The notes under the pieces: model-generated
Seen by the model: the letters and a program-made list of their open reading frames with translations, nothing else
Told to the model about the DNA's origin: nothing
Database searches by the model: none
Shown: piece after piece, positions 23,395 through 32,327 of the stretch
Layout: each line of letters begins with the position of its first letter
How positions within the stretch are numbered: the first letter of the stretch is position 1
Source of the DNA: Bacteroidales bacterium UBA3764
GTDB lineage: Bacteria > Bacteroidota > Bacteroidia > Bacteroidales > UBA932
Assembly (NCBI GenBank): GCA_002371115.1
Contig: DFFY01000009.1
Span: 1-40,784 of the forward strand
Direction of reading: 5' to 3'
Length of the DNA stretch: 40,784 nt
Program-made: the position numbers and the translations under genes

Positions 23395-25641
23395 ATGAAG
23401 AAAATCGCTATACTTTCATCGCTTATTTTGCTTGCGGCCTGTAACAAAGGGACGCTTCTGCCGTCGCCCATTATCAAAGTGGACCTTGAAAATATCCAGG
23501 CTCCGTATTTTCCCGTCAGTTATGAAGTCCACCTGACTGCAAATGTGAGCTGGCGCATCAGCGAAAATGAAGTGTTCGAGTGGGTAAGTCCCTCAATAAG
23601 CGAATCCAGGGGCTCTGCCACAATGGTTCTTGAGCTCCTTGAAAATGATACCGATTCCCAGCGAAGTGGCAAAATAGTCATTGTCTCCGACGACAACTCC
23701 ATCAGGCGGGAAATACAGATAGTGCAACGTGCCGCTTCCGAGAAAGGAATGGCCAGAATCAGTGAAGTGCGCTCCCTGGAACGCACGGGCGGATACACTA
23801 TTTTGCAGGGGACCATCCGCGGATTTGTGGTTACCGAGCCGTCCGCTTCCAATTACCGGGAGTTTTCTTTTGCGATGGAAGACTCTTTTTCCATGAAGAA
23901 CTCCGGAATAACCGTCACCGTCCCCGAAGACAAGTTTTCCGCTCCTTCACAGGGCGAGGAAGTGATTGTCAGTCTTGCAGGAGCAATGCTCTCAAGAGAC
24001 GAAGACGGAATTCTGACGCTTCATGTCAAGGATGCGCCGCAGAAGGGTGGAGCGACTTCGCCTGTCATGCAGGCTGATTCGCTTTCTCTCGAAGATATCG
24101 AAAGCGGAATGTACGAAAGCATGCTGGTCTGTATTCCGGCTTGTCAGGTGGTTGAGGAGGAAACCGGCGGCGTCCTCGGCAGCTCTCCGAAAATTACAGA
24201 TGAACAGATAGAGCATTTCGGGAGGATGGTCGTATCTCCGGACGCTCCGTTCGCCTCACAGTCTTACGGGAAAGGCGGAGGTTCAGTTACCGGAATTGTC
24301 GGCGCCGTGAAGAACGGCATTACCGACATCCGTCCTTTCAGTGACAGGCTGATTCACTTCGGAACAAAACGGCTGGGTGAAAAGCCCGGTATAACCGGAT
24401 TGCCTTACGTGTTCTCATTTTACTGTTCTTCGCAGTTTGACGGAGCCTGCAAGTATATCAACTACAATAAATTGTATTATAATTCCGAAACCGCGCTGAC
24501 AAAGGGCAAGATAGCGGAGGACAGGGATCCTGACATCGGTGTTTCTTTGTGGATGACAGCCTACGCCATGGCATCGTCAAATACCCTGGGGCCCAATATG
24601 TGGGCTGAATCAGGGGCGCATGACAATGTAAATGCGGCCGGTTTTGTGTCCATGGACAGCAAGACGGTGCCTCCTGAGGAGTGCGGCTGGTGGCTGGACG
24701 TCCCTCTCTCTTTTGATTTGCCTGAGCAATTCACCGTCACCTTCGGTATGGGAGGAAACACCTGGAGCATCGCTACCTGGTCACTATACTATTCCAAAGA
24801 CAGGGAAAACTGGTTCAAAGGAGGAGACTACCTCATAGACCATATTATCGAAGGCGGATCCTATTACCTGTATTATTCCATCCCGATTGTTTCAGAAACG
24901 GACTTTGTCAAAGGTGACGTATTATACCTGAAATTCGTTCCGCATGGTACGAAGGGCGTCGGTGGGAGCAATTCGGCCGACGGTCATGGCAAAAGTTGTT
25001 TCATCCGTCTGCATTCCGCCATCATTATTTCATCACCCGAAGTACAGAGTACCCCATCCCCCGCAGGAGATGTAGTCTGGTTCGAGCCGTTTGACAACCT
25101 TACCGGAGGTGTGGATTACTTCATCGGAGACAAGGTTGCGGCGCTGTCCAACTATCCGGGCAAATCCATAGATGCCTGGAGTGGGGAACAGCTCAACTCC
25201 ATGTCTGGTCATCATGTCTATGAGAGACCCGGCTATGCCCAGATTGGCTTCGTGGATTCCGAACGTGCGGCGACCAGGAAAGAATATGTCAATGTACCGG
25301 GAGCCCTGGAAAGTCCTCAGCTTGGCGTGTCAGGCAATCTCACCCTCACTTTTGATGCTGCGGCCTACCGAACCCCGGCGATACGGTCCGGAGCCGACAT
25401 CACCACTTCGGACGTAGGGCATCCGGATATAACAAGGATACTTGTAGAGGTTATCGGCGACGGTCTCATAGACGGAGCCTCGTCCGTCGTCGTCCAGAAT
25501 ATCTCTGCAACGCACGAATTCTCGCATCATACGCTGAAAATTACCGGGGCGTCGCCCTCAACGCGGATCAGGTTCACGAGCGATCCGGCGACGGGTGAAT
25601 TCTCCCGTTGGTTTATAGATAATATTACAGTTACAAAATAA
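23395..25641 (+). CDS. Surface lipoprotein with BACON and DUF5689-like domains
   Basis: From ATG 23395 the protein has 748 residues with lipobox LAAC (MKKIAILSSLILLAACNKG). An ATG 12 bases earlier would put four extra residues before a complete lipoprotein signal and is less likely. Domains: BACON-like at about 30-112 (NVSWRISENEVFEWVSPS), DUF5689-like OB-fold at about 117-320 (ARISEVRSLERTGGYTILQGTIRGFVV), then two modules with jelly-roll character. These two modules resemble the C-terminal half of the lipoprotein at 26784 (FEPFDNLTGGVDYFIG against FEGFDGVTGGVDYFLG; ERPGYAQIGF against SRPGYAQIGY). It probably binds the ligand at the surface as a SusE/F-like protein. No catalytic motif was seen. 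Confidence 0.8.
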   Translation: MKKIAILSSLILLAACNKGTLLPSPIIKVDLENIQAPYFPVSYEVHLTANVSWRISENEVFEWVSPSISESRGSATMVLELLENDTDSQRSGKIVIVSDDNSIRREIQIVQRAASEKGMARISEVRSLERTGGYTILQGTIRGFVVTEPSASNYREFSFAMEDSFSMKNSGITVTVPEDKFSAPSQGEEVIVSLAGAMLSRDEDGILTLHVKDAPQKGGATSPVMQADSLSLEDIESGMYESMLVCIPACQVVEEETGGVLGSSPKITDEQIEHFGRMVVSPDAPFASQSYGKGGGSVTGIVGAVKNGITDIRPFSDRLIHFGTKRLGEKPGITGLPYVFSFYCSSQFDGACKYINYNKLYYNSETALTKGKIAEDRDPDIGVSLWMTAYAMASSNTLGPNMWAESGAHDNVNAAGFVSMDSKTVPPEECGWWLDVPLSFDLPEQFTVTFGMGGNTWSIATWSLYYSKDRENWFKGGDYLIDHIIEGGSYYLYYSIPIVSETDFVKGDVLYLKFVPHGTKGVGGSNSADGHGKSCFIRLHSAIIISSPEVQSTPSPAGDVVWFEPFDNLTGGVDYFIGDKVAALSNYPGKSIDAWSGEQLNSMSGHHVYERPGYAQIGFVDSERAATRKEYVNVPGALESPQLGVSGNLTLTFDAAAYRTPAIRSGADITTSDVGHPDITRILVEVIGDGLIDGASSVVVQNISATHEFSHHTLKITGASPSTRIRFTSDPATGEFSRWFIDNITVTK

Positions 25642-26594
25642 TGAAAATGAATTTCTTAGCTTTTTTACCGCTTCTTCTTGCTGCATGTTCCGGGATGGAT
25701 AATTCCGACTTTATCCCGGAATACACGGAAGACGGAATCGACTTTTCCAGGGGGGCTGCGCCGTCCTCAGGAGGCTCCTCCGACATAGACAGGGAACGTG
25801 TGGAGATTGCCGACAACCAAATTAAAATTATCACGTTCAATGTAAGGACTAGTACGGCGGATACAGGTACGGCAAACGCATGGACGGAGAGGCGTAGCGG
25901 AATTCCGCCTATGTTCTACGTAGAGAATCCCACGATATTCGGCCTTCAGGAGGCTCAGTACGAGCAGGTGTCCTACATTAAAAATGCGCTGGACGGATAT
26001 GAGTGTGTGGGCGTGTCCAGGGAGACCGGCACCGAGTCGGGATCCGGAGAGCGTATGTCCATCTTTTGGAAGACATCCGACGTAGAGATGGAGTCCTGGG
26101 GTACCTTTTGGATGTCGCCTACGCCCACTGTGCCTTCCGTGGGATGGGCGGAGGACAGCAAGTACCGTCGCTGCTGCACCTGGGCGAAGTTCAGGCATCT
26201 GAAAACCGGCAGGTATTTCTTTTATATAAATACCCATCTGGACCTTGTACTGGAAAACCGGATTTACGGGATGGACCTGATAGTCTCCAAACTCAAGGAA
26301 CTCAATCCGGAAAACTATCCTTCGTTCCTGACGGGAGACATGAACGAGAAATGGCCGTCCACAGTATTTGATCCGCTTAACGGAATTATGGAAAATATAA
26401 GGGAAACGGCACCGGAGACCGACCATGCTTCGACCTACAACGCTTTTGGCGGTTCCGGAGGAAGTATTATCGATTTCATTTTCTACAGCGGTTTTATTCC
26501 GAGGAGCTACCGTACGATAAACGATAAGTGGAACGGCATCAAGTTTATCTCAGACCATTTCCCGATTGCAGGGCTGGTGGAGTTTGAAGAATAA
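25641..26594 (+). CDS. Endonuclease/exonuclease/phosphatase-fold lipoprotein
   Basis: A 317-residue lipoprotein (lipobox LAAC) whose start overlaps the previous stop by one base. After a linker of about 55 residues comes the EEP fold: IKIITFNVRT, FGLQEAQYEQ (metal-binding Glu), FYINTHLDL, FLTGDMNEKWPS and the terminal ISDHFPIAGLV with the catalytic His. EEP enzymes hydrolyse phosphodiesters or phosphomonoesters in nucleic acids, inositol phosphates or sphingomyelin-like lipids. Surface location next to SusCD makes a phosphorylated glycan or glycolipid a likelier target than DNA, though extracellular DNA is possible. Confidence 0.88.
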   Translation: MKMNFLAFLPLLLAACSGMDNSDFIPEYTEDGIDFSRGAAPSSGGSSDIDRERVEIADNQIKIITFNVRTSTADTGTANAWTERRSGIPPMFYVENPTIFGLQEAQYEQVSYIKNALDGYECVGVSRETGTESGSGERMSIFWKTSDVEMESWGTFWMSPTPTVPSVGWAEDSKYRRCCTWAKFRHLKTGRYFFYINTHLDLVLENRIYGMDLIVSKLKELNPENYPSFLTGDMNEKWPSTVFDPLNGIMENIRETAPETDHASTYNAFGGSGGSIIDFIFYSGFIPRSYRTINDKWNGIKFISDHFPIAGLVEFEE

Positions 26595-26614
26595 TTCTCA
26601 AAGACCATATAATT

Positions 26615-26776
26615 ATGTATAAATCAAAAAGTTATGTTTCTCCTTACGGGGAGTGCGGGGATTATCAGAGTCCGCGCACGGAAGTCCTGACATTCAATCC
26701 GGAAGTGTTATCTTGCAACAGTTTCAACGGCTCCTCAACGGAATCGCTGGAAGACGAAGTTGAATTTGAATGGTAA
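26615..26776 (+). CDS. 53-residue protein between EEP and fimbrillin-like genes
   Basis: The ORF runs from ATG 26615 to TAA 26776. It starts MYKSKSYVSPYGECGDYQSP, continues with RTEVLTFNPEVLSCNSFNGS and ends in an acidic, aromatic tail, EDEVEFEW. It has no signal peptide or membrane helix. It resembles the many small Bacteroidales proteins of the form YxxPxxEVLxFxPExxLCxS with an acidic Trp tail, which sit just before fimbrillin-like or other cell-surface lipoprotein genes; no function is known for these. The next gene starts 7 bases after its stop, so translation is probably coupled. Codon use and position make a chance ORF unlikely. Confidence 0.65.
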   Translation: MYKSKSYVSPYGECGDYQSPRTEVLTFNPEVLSCNSFNGSSTESLEDEVEFEW

Positions 26777-26783
26777 TCGCCTT

Positions 26784-29108
26784 ATGAAAAAGTACAGTAT
26801 TTTATTCATGACTGCAGCCCTTGCTGTTGCTGCCTCCTGCAACCGGACCGAAATCGATGATCCCGTTGCCCCTGTCTCCGATGTGGAGGAGACCGCCGTT
26901 CCCCGTGGCCTTACCTTCAAGGCGACCTGGGATACCCCCGAAACGCCCTCCGGCACCAAGACCACCCTGGGCGAGAACGGACTGGATGTCCTTTGGATGA
27001 CGAATGACGCCCTGTCGGTCTTTGACGGGGATGGAAAGGAGTATGCGCCTTCCTCCGGCACTTTTGCCGAAGGGTATGTGAAAGACACCCGTTATCAGGC
27101 CTATGAGGTCTCGGAGGACAAGAAGACGGCCTCCTTTGCTGTATCCGATGATTATGACCCCGTTGCGAAAGGGAAGAGCATCTACTGGGCCTTCACGCCC
27201 CGCATCCAGGATGCCGCCGTCAACATCGCTGACGGGAAGCTGATTGCCTGGCTGACCCGGTATCAGAGGGGCAACAACGGCGATTTCGCGGAACATCGCG
27301 GGACAGCCGGCCGGTACCTGAATTTCGCCGTCGGCTCCACGACCGATCCGGAGAACGAGCCGATCGTCTTTAAGAACATCCTCTGCCACCTGAAGTTCGT
27401 CATTCCGGCCGATATGGACGGGAAGATCACCCGTATCGGCGTGCATACCGGAAGCGGGGAGTACCTCTCCGGAGACCAGTATGTCGATCTGACCGGTGAG
27501 AAGCCTTCCACGTCGCTCCGCTACAATGTCGGTGATTACAAGAGCGGCAGCCGCTACTCCAATATGTACCTCTTCCCGGATCACGGTACGGGCAATAACG
27601 CCGATATCACGGAAGGAGAGGCATTTGCCGCCGGTACGTACTATATGGCCATCATGCCCTGTGAACTCAAGGCCGGCCTGTTCGTGACGTTCGATACGGC
27701 GGAGGGCAACACCTGCTACATCGACCACTATGCCGTTTCCACGAAGTTCCTCCGCAACAAGGTGTACAATATGGGAGAACTGACCTATAACCGTCCTGCT
27801 TCGGCAAGCGGCACGGCGGTTACCCTGCCATATGCCCTGTCCTTCCTGCAGGCTCAGGAAGCCAACGGCGACATGACCTATTCGGACAAGGGAAGTCTTG
27901 TCAAAGGTGAAGCCCTGACCGGTTTCGGCGGCGATACCTTCACCATGGCTTCCGGCACGCTGGCAAAAGACAAGACCAGCGGAGCCGTCCTGTCCGTTCA
28001 GACTACCGTCGGCCTTGGAGCCAAGAACTGGAACAGCAGCGCCCCGTTCTCCACATGGTGGTGCAACAGCGGAGGGCACGATCCGGTTCTTACCGGCTGC
28101 TTCAGCAACCGTACGGCCCAGGCCGATTTGCCTTTCGAGAATTATTTCAAGGTGGGCATTCCCCTCGCACAGGATCTTCCTTCCATTTTCCAAGTCTCTG
28201 TAGGTCTTCTCTCGAGAAGCGCCAAGTGGGGCCTGAAGGATTGGAAACTCTACTATTCCAACGACAACAAGGTCTGGGGAGAGGTGAAAACCCCTGTAGA
28301 TTTGAAGGCACAACAAGGAACCAGCGCCTCCGTCTATCCTTTTTATACGTTCACTATAGACTCGGAAATTCCCTTCCATACCGGAGGAATGCTGTATCTG
28401 AAACTGATGCCTTATGGCAATGTGGTATTCGGAGGTTCTACTGCCAACGGACTCCCCGGCAGCGGAGATATCAATTATAATACTACCGGAGTATTTGGCG
28501 TTCATTCATGCGTGGCTGTGTATGACCCTGCTGTGACGCCTTCCGAAACGCCTTCTGATGCAGTATATTTCGAGGGCTTCGACGGCGTTACCGGAGGCGT
28601 GGACTACTTCCTTGGAGGTGGTCAGCGCAAGCGTCTTGCCGGTATGGCAAACCTTTGCGGGGATGCCCTTTCCGTCAGCGGCTTTTCAGCGGAGAACTGT
28701 TACTCAAGGCCGGGTTATGCCCAGATAGGCTATCTGAAAACTACCGGGGGCGGAGCATCGGAGGCTGCCATCGGCACGCTCACCACGCCGGCTGTTGGCA
28801 AGGCAGGGGACTTTACCCTCAGTTTCAAGGCGGCAGCTTACAAGAATCCGGCCTGTGACCGGACCGGCTCCAGTTCCAAGGCGGTGGACAACAAAACCCC
28901 GGATGAAACATCCATTACGGTCACCATCCTTGGCGGTGGCACCATAGATGGCGAATCCTCCGTCCAGATAGAAGGAATTGATACCGAGGCCTGGCAGACC
29001 ATCACCAAGACGATTGTCGGCGCGACGGCCGCGACGAAGATCCAGTTCTCTTCGCCTTCCTCCGGTACGTATCACCGCTGGTTCCTGGACGATATATGCA
29101 TTAAATAG
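26784..29108 (+). CDS. Fimbrillin-like surface lipoprotein
   Basis: From ATG 26784 the protein has 774 residues with a lipobox-like VAASC (MKKYSILFMTAALAVAASC). The first half (about 45-340) has the fimbrillin-family layout: LTFKATWDTPETPSGTKTTL, LDVLWMTNDALSVFDG, FKNILCHLKFVIPADMDGKI, and KFLRNKVYNMGELTYN. The second half is related to the C-terminal half of the lipoprotein at 23395 and contains WKLYYSNDNKVWGEV, GGMLYLKLMPYG and GGVDYFLGGG. It may be a surface adhesin or ligand-binding component rather than a polymerising pilin, because it is much longer than fimbrillins. The upstream in-frame start at 26760 lies inside the small gene and would ruin the signal peptide. Confidence 0.75.
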   Translation: MKKYSILFMTAALAVAASCNRTEIDDPVAPVSDVEETAVPRGLTFKATWDTPETPSGTKTTLGENGLDVLWMTNDALSVFDGDGKEYAPSSGTFAEGYVKDTRYQAYEVSEDKKTASFAVSDDYDPVAKGKSIYWAFTPRIQDAAVNIADGKLIAWLTRYQRGNNGDFAEHRGTAGRYLNFAVGSTTDPENEPIVFKNILCHLKFVIPADMDGKITRIGVHTGSGEYLSGDQYVDLTGEKPSTSLRYNVGDYKSGSRYSNMYLFPDHGTGNNADITEGEAFAAGTYYMAIMPCELKAGLFVTFDTAEGNTCYIDHYAVSTKFLRNKVYNMGELTYNRPASASGTAVTLPYALSFLQAQEANGDMTYSDKGSLVKGEALTGFGGDTFTMASGTLAKDKTSGAVLSVQTTVGLGAKNWNSSAPFSTWWCNSGGHDPVLTGCFSNRTAQADLPFENYFKVGIPLAQDLPSIFQVSVGLLSRSAKWGLKDWKLYYSNDNKVWGEVKTPVDLKAQQGTSASVYPFYTFTIDSEIPFHTGGMLYLKLMPYGNVVFGGSTANGLPGSGDINYNTTGVFGVHSCVAVYDPAVTPSETPSDAVYFEGFDGVTGGVDYFLGGGQRKRLAGMANLCGDALSVSGFSAENCYSRPGYAQIGYLKTTGGGASEAAIGTLTTPAVGKAGDFTLSFKAAAYKNPACDRTGSSSKAVDNKTPDETSITVTILGGGTIDGESSVQIEGIDTEAWQTITKTIVGATAATKIQFSSPSSGTYHRWFLDDICIK

Positions 29109-29117
29109 ACTGAGAAG

Positions 29118-30290
29118 GTGAAAGTTTCAAGATATATTTTTCTTCTTTCCCTCGTGCTGCTGTCCGGCTGTAGCAATAAGGAAAACGCCGGAAGTGCGCT
29201 CGAAGGGATAAAGGTGAGTCCTTCCGAGGTATCGCTGTATCTGGATGAGACCGTGAAACTTGGCGTTTCCATGGTTCCGGAGGACGCCGGCGAGGTATCC
29301 GTCGTATGGACATCGGATAATCCTATCATAGCCGCAGTAGGGGAGGACGGGCTTGTCACTGCCGTTTCCATCGGGGAAACCATGGTTTATGCCAACGCAG
29401 GCAAGTTTAAGGACGGGTGCAAGGTACACGTGAGGCCGACCGAGGTTGAATCCGTTACTGTCTCTCCTTCGTCATATACGCTCACTGTCGGCGGTGAAGT
29501 CCGTCTCCAGGCATCCGTTCTGCCCGAGAATGCTACGTACCGCAGCGTGAGCTGGTCTTCTTCCGATGAAAGCGTGGCTTCTGTAAGTCAGGACGGGACC
29601 GTAACGGCGTTGTCGCCTGGGGAAGCCGTCATAAGCGCGACTTCCGGTAACGGTGTCAAGGGAGAATGCGCCCTTGTCTGCAAGGCCCCGTTCTCCTTCA
29701 GCATCGAATATCTGGATGGGGATAATTGGCTGGATGCATCTTCCGGAATTGTATGCTATCCGTCGGGAACGGTGGATGTGCGGCTTTCCGTTATTGAGGG
29801 AGACGGGATCAGTTTCGAGTGGAAAACCACGGACAATGCCACGGCAGTATATGCCGGTGGCACTGTCACCTTCCTCTCACCGGGAAAGACCACACTTGAG
29901 GTGACGGCGTCCAACGGGGACAGCAGGACCGTCCCTCTTGAGAGCAGTATCTCCGGGTCGTTTATATTCGGCGGTTCTTCCTTTGAGACAGGGGCGCTGA
30001 TTCCCGTCGGGAACAAGGCGGAAAATGGCGTTTCCATTCTGTGGGAGAAGGACGGGAAAACTTTGCCGGTTCCGTTCGGGGCATACGTTGTTTACACCGA
30101 TTCTGATCTTGTGGAGATTGTCCTTTCAGAGAGCGGCTACATTGTCAAGGCACTTGGAGAGGCCGGTGATGCTCCGTTGCGTCTCAAGATAGGGACGGTT
30201 TACGATGCTGGGCTATGTACTGTCCGCGTCAACGGCGAATGGTCATCGGGTTCCGAACCTCTTGACGGTGAAGAAGACTTCCTGTGGTAG
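29118..30290 (+). CDS. BIG2-type Ig-like domain lipoprotein
   Basis: A 390-residue lipoprotein starting with GTG at 29118, preceded by the purine-rich GAGAAG; lipobox LSGC. Two BIG2-like domains follow: about 28-108 (IKVSPSEVSLYLDETVKLGV, SDNPIIAAVGEDGLVTAVSIGETMV) and about 110-190 (VTVSPSSYTLTVGGEVRLQA, SDESVASVSQDGTVTALSPGEAVI). The C-terminal 200 residues look like further beta-sandwich material. Such proteins sit at the outer membrane and often bind glycans. It ends 40 bases before the GH3 gene. Confidence 0.8.
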   Translation: MKVSRYIFLLSLVLLSGCSNKENAGSALEGIKVSPSEVSLYLDETVKLGVSMVPEDAGEVSVVWTSDNPIIAAVGEDGLVTAVSIGETMVYANAGKFKDGCKVHVRPTEVESVTVSPSSYTLTVGGEVRLQASVLPENATYRSVSWSSSDESVASVSQDGTVTALSPGEAVISATSGNGVKGECALVCKAPFSFSIEYLDGDNWLDASSGIVCYPSGTVDVRLSVIEGDGISFEWKTTDNATAVYAGGTVTFLSPGKTTLEVTASNGDSRTVPLESSISGSFIFGGSSFETGALIPVGNKAENGVSILWEKDGKTLPVPFGAYVVYTDSDLVEIVLSESGYIVKALGEAGDAPLRLKIGTVYDAGLCTVRVNGEWSSGSEPLDGEEDFLW

Positions 30291-30330
30291 TCTGTTTGGA
30301 GTTGAAACAAAAATAATCAAATTCGCTTAT

Positions 30331-32319
30331 ATGAAAATGAAACACATGCTGTCGGTTGCTGCCGGTCTTATTTGTTCCATTGCGGCTTTTTGTCAGGTGC
30401 CGACTGAAAAAGACGTTCTCCGTGCGGTAGATTTGGTGGGGAAAATGACTCTTGATGAAAAAATTGGCTTTGTCTCCGGTTACAAAGACGGCTTCCATAC
30501 GCTTCCTGTAGAGAGACTCGGCATTCCGTCCATCAGGCTGGCCGACGGCCCTCAGGGAGTACGAAACGATACGGAAAGCACCCTTTACGCAAGTGGCGTA
30601 GCCGCTGCGGCGAGCTGGAACAAGGACCTGGTCCGCGAGATGGGTGTTGCGCTTGGGCAGGATTCCCGCGCCAGAGGGGTACACATTCTTCTGGGCCCCG
30701 GGGTGAACATCGCCCGCAGCCCTCTTTGCGGAAGGAATTTCGAGTATTTCGGGGAAGACCCCTGCCTTGCGGCCGAAACTGCCGTGGCATATATCCAGGG
30801 CGTACAGTCTCAGGGTGTCATGGCCACCATCAAGCATTTTGCCCTTAACAACCAGGAGTATAACCGTCATCACATCAATTCCGTAGCTGATGAGCGAACA
30901 ATCAATGAAATCTATTTTCCGGCATTCAGGGCCGCCGTTGAAAGGGCCGGGGTTGCTTCTGTCATGACCAGTTACAATCCATTGAACGGCGTGCATTCCG
31001 CAGAAAACAATTGGCTGCTGGAAGAAACCCTGAGAGGGAAGTGGAATTTCAAAGGCTTTGTCATGTCCGACTGGACCTCCACTTATGTTCCGGTGACTGC
31101 GGTGGAAAACGGAGTGGACCTGGAAATGCCCCGTGCGTTCTGCTATAAGCCGTCCATCCTTAAACCCATGATAGAGAAAGGACAGATTCGTACGGAACAG
31201 CTGGATGCCAAGATTATACGTATCCTCGCCACATTCTCCGCTTTCGGTTTCCTTGACCGTCCTCAGCTGGACAGCACGATAGCCCTGGACAACCCTTATT
31301 CCAGAGATGTCGCCTACAGGATAGCTTCGGAGAGCGTCGTGCTCCTGAAGAACAACGGGATACTACCCCTTAAAAAGAGCCGGAAGGTTTCTTTGTCGGG
31401 GCCGAATGCCGACGTTGTGTCTTTCGGCGGCGGCAGCGGCCGCGTAGCTGCGATTCACAAAGTCACCCTTAAAGACGGACTTGTGCAGAATGGCGCCAAA
31501 TTCAGCGATAAGGCTGACGTGGAAATCATCGCCCTGGGATTCAGCAGCGCGTCAGAGAAGGAAAACAGCGACCGTACCTTTGCCCTTCCTTCAGGGCAGG
31601 AAGACCTTGTCAGGGCGGCGAAGGAGGCAGGAAAGAAAGTAATCCTTGTTGTCAATTCCGGCGGTGCCGTGGACCTTTCCCGCCTGGAAAGCCTTTCCGA
31701 TGCAATACTCTGGGCATGGTATCCGGGACAGGAAGGCGGAAAGGCGCTTGCCGACATCATTTACGGCAAAGTATCCCCCTCCGGCAAACTCCCTGTTTCT
31801 TTCCCGCTTCACATTGAAGACAATCCTGCGCAGGCCTTCTATCTTCCCATGAAGCCGCTCACAAAGAGAGGTGATACCATAATGAACATTGTCTATGGCG
31901 AAGGCGTCTTCAATGGTTACAGGGGATACACAACCGGCCCGCTCTATCCTTTCGGGTACGGACTGTCTTATGCTGATTTTCAGTATGGGAACATGAGCGT
32001 GGAACCTTCAGGTGACGGATTTGACGTAAAAATCGACATTACAAATACCGGTAAGGTCGATGCCAAGGAGACCGTACAGCTGTATGTAGGTGAAAACAAT
32101 CCCGTCATCGCCCGGCCGAAGCGTGAACTCAAGGCTTTCGAGAAAGTGATGGTGCCGAAGGGAAAGACGGTGAGCGTAACGCTGCATCTTGACCGGAGCG
32201 CATTTGCGTGGTACGATGTACTGTCCCACGACTGGACGGTGACTCCGGGGACGTTTACCATCGAGGCCGCTTCTTCTGCAACTGACATCCGGGACTCTTC
32301 GGAAGTTGTCGTTGAATAG
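30331..32319 (+). CDS. Glycoside hydrolase family 3 (beta-glucosidase-like)
   Basis: From ATG 30331 the protein has 662 residues with a signal peptide ending near AAFCQ. The N-terminal barrel has RLADGPQGVR, GPGVNIARSPLCGRNFEYFGEDP, ATIKHFALNNQEYNR (the KHF and N-E motifs that hold sugar) and GFVMSDWTST, whose Asp is the nucleophile. The second domain has ESVVLLKNNGILPL, and the C-terminal fibronectin-like domain has VTNTGKVDAKETVQLYV-type sequence (here ITNTGKVDAKETVQLYVGE). The family retains stereochemistry and removes terminal beta-glucosyl or related residues in the periplasm. At 662 residues it lacks a PA14 insert and is shorter than many beta-glucosidases. An earlier alternative start overlaps the previous gene. 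Confidence 0.92.
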   Translation: MKMKHMLSVAAGLICSIAAFCQVPTEKDVLRAVDLVGKMTLDEKIGFVSGYKDGFHTLPVERLGIPSIRLADGPQGVRNDTESTLYASGVAAAASWNKDLVREMGVALGQDSRARGVHILLGPGVNIARSPLCGRNFEYFGEDPCLAAETAVAYIQGVQSQGVMATIKHFALNNQEYNRHHINSVADERTINEIYFPAFRAAVERAGVASVMTSYNPLNGVHSAENNWLLEETLRGKWNFKGFVMSDWTSTYVPVTAVENGVDLEMPRAFCYKPSILKPMIEKGQIRTEQLDAKIIRILATFSAFGFLDRPQLDSTIALDNPYSRDVAYRIASESVVLLKNNGILPLKKSRKVSLSGPNADVVSFGGGSGRVAAIHKVTLKDGLVQNGAKFSDKADVEIIALGFSSASEKENSDRTFALPSGQEDLVRAAKEAGKKVILVVNSGGAVDLSRLESLSDAILWAWYPGQEGGKALADIIYGKVSPSGKLPVSFPLHIEDNPAQAFYLPMKPLTKRGDTIMNIVYGEGVFNGYRGYTTGPLYPFGYGLSYADFQYGNMSVEPSGDGFDVKIDITNTGKVDAKETVQLYVGENNPVIARPKRELKAFEKVMVPKGKTVSVTLHLDRSAFAWYDVLSHDWTVTPGTFTIEAASSATDIRDSSEVVVE

Positions 32320-32327
32320 GCAGTGAT

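Noticed and set aside
26802..28505. A 567-codon open frame on the minus strand
   Set aside because: It is antisense to the fimbrillin-like lipoprotein gene, which has a signal peptide and clear domains; the antisense product has none.
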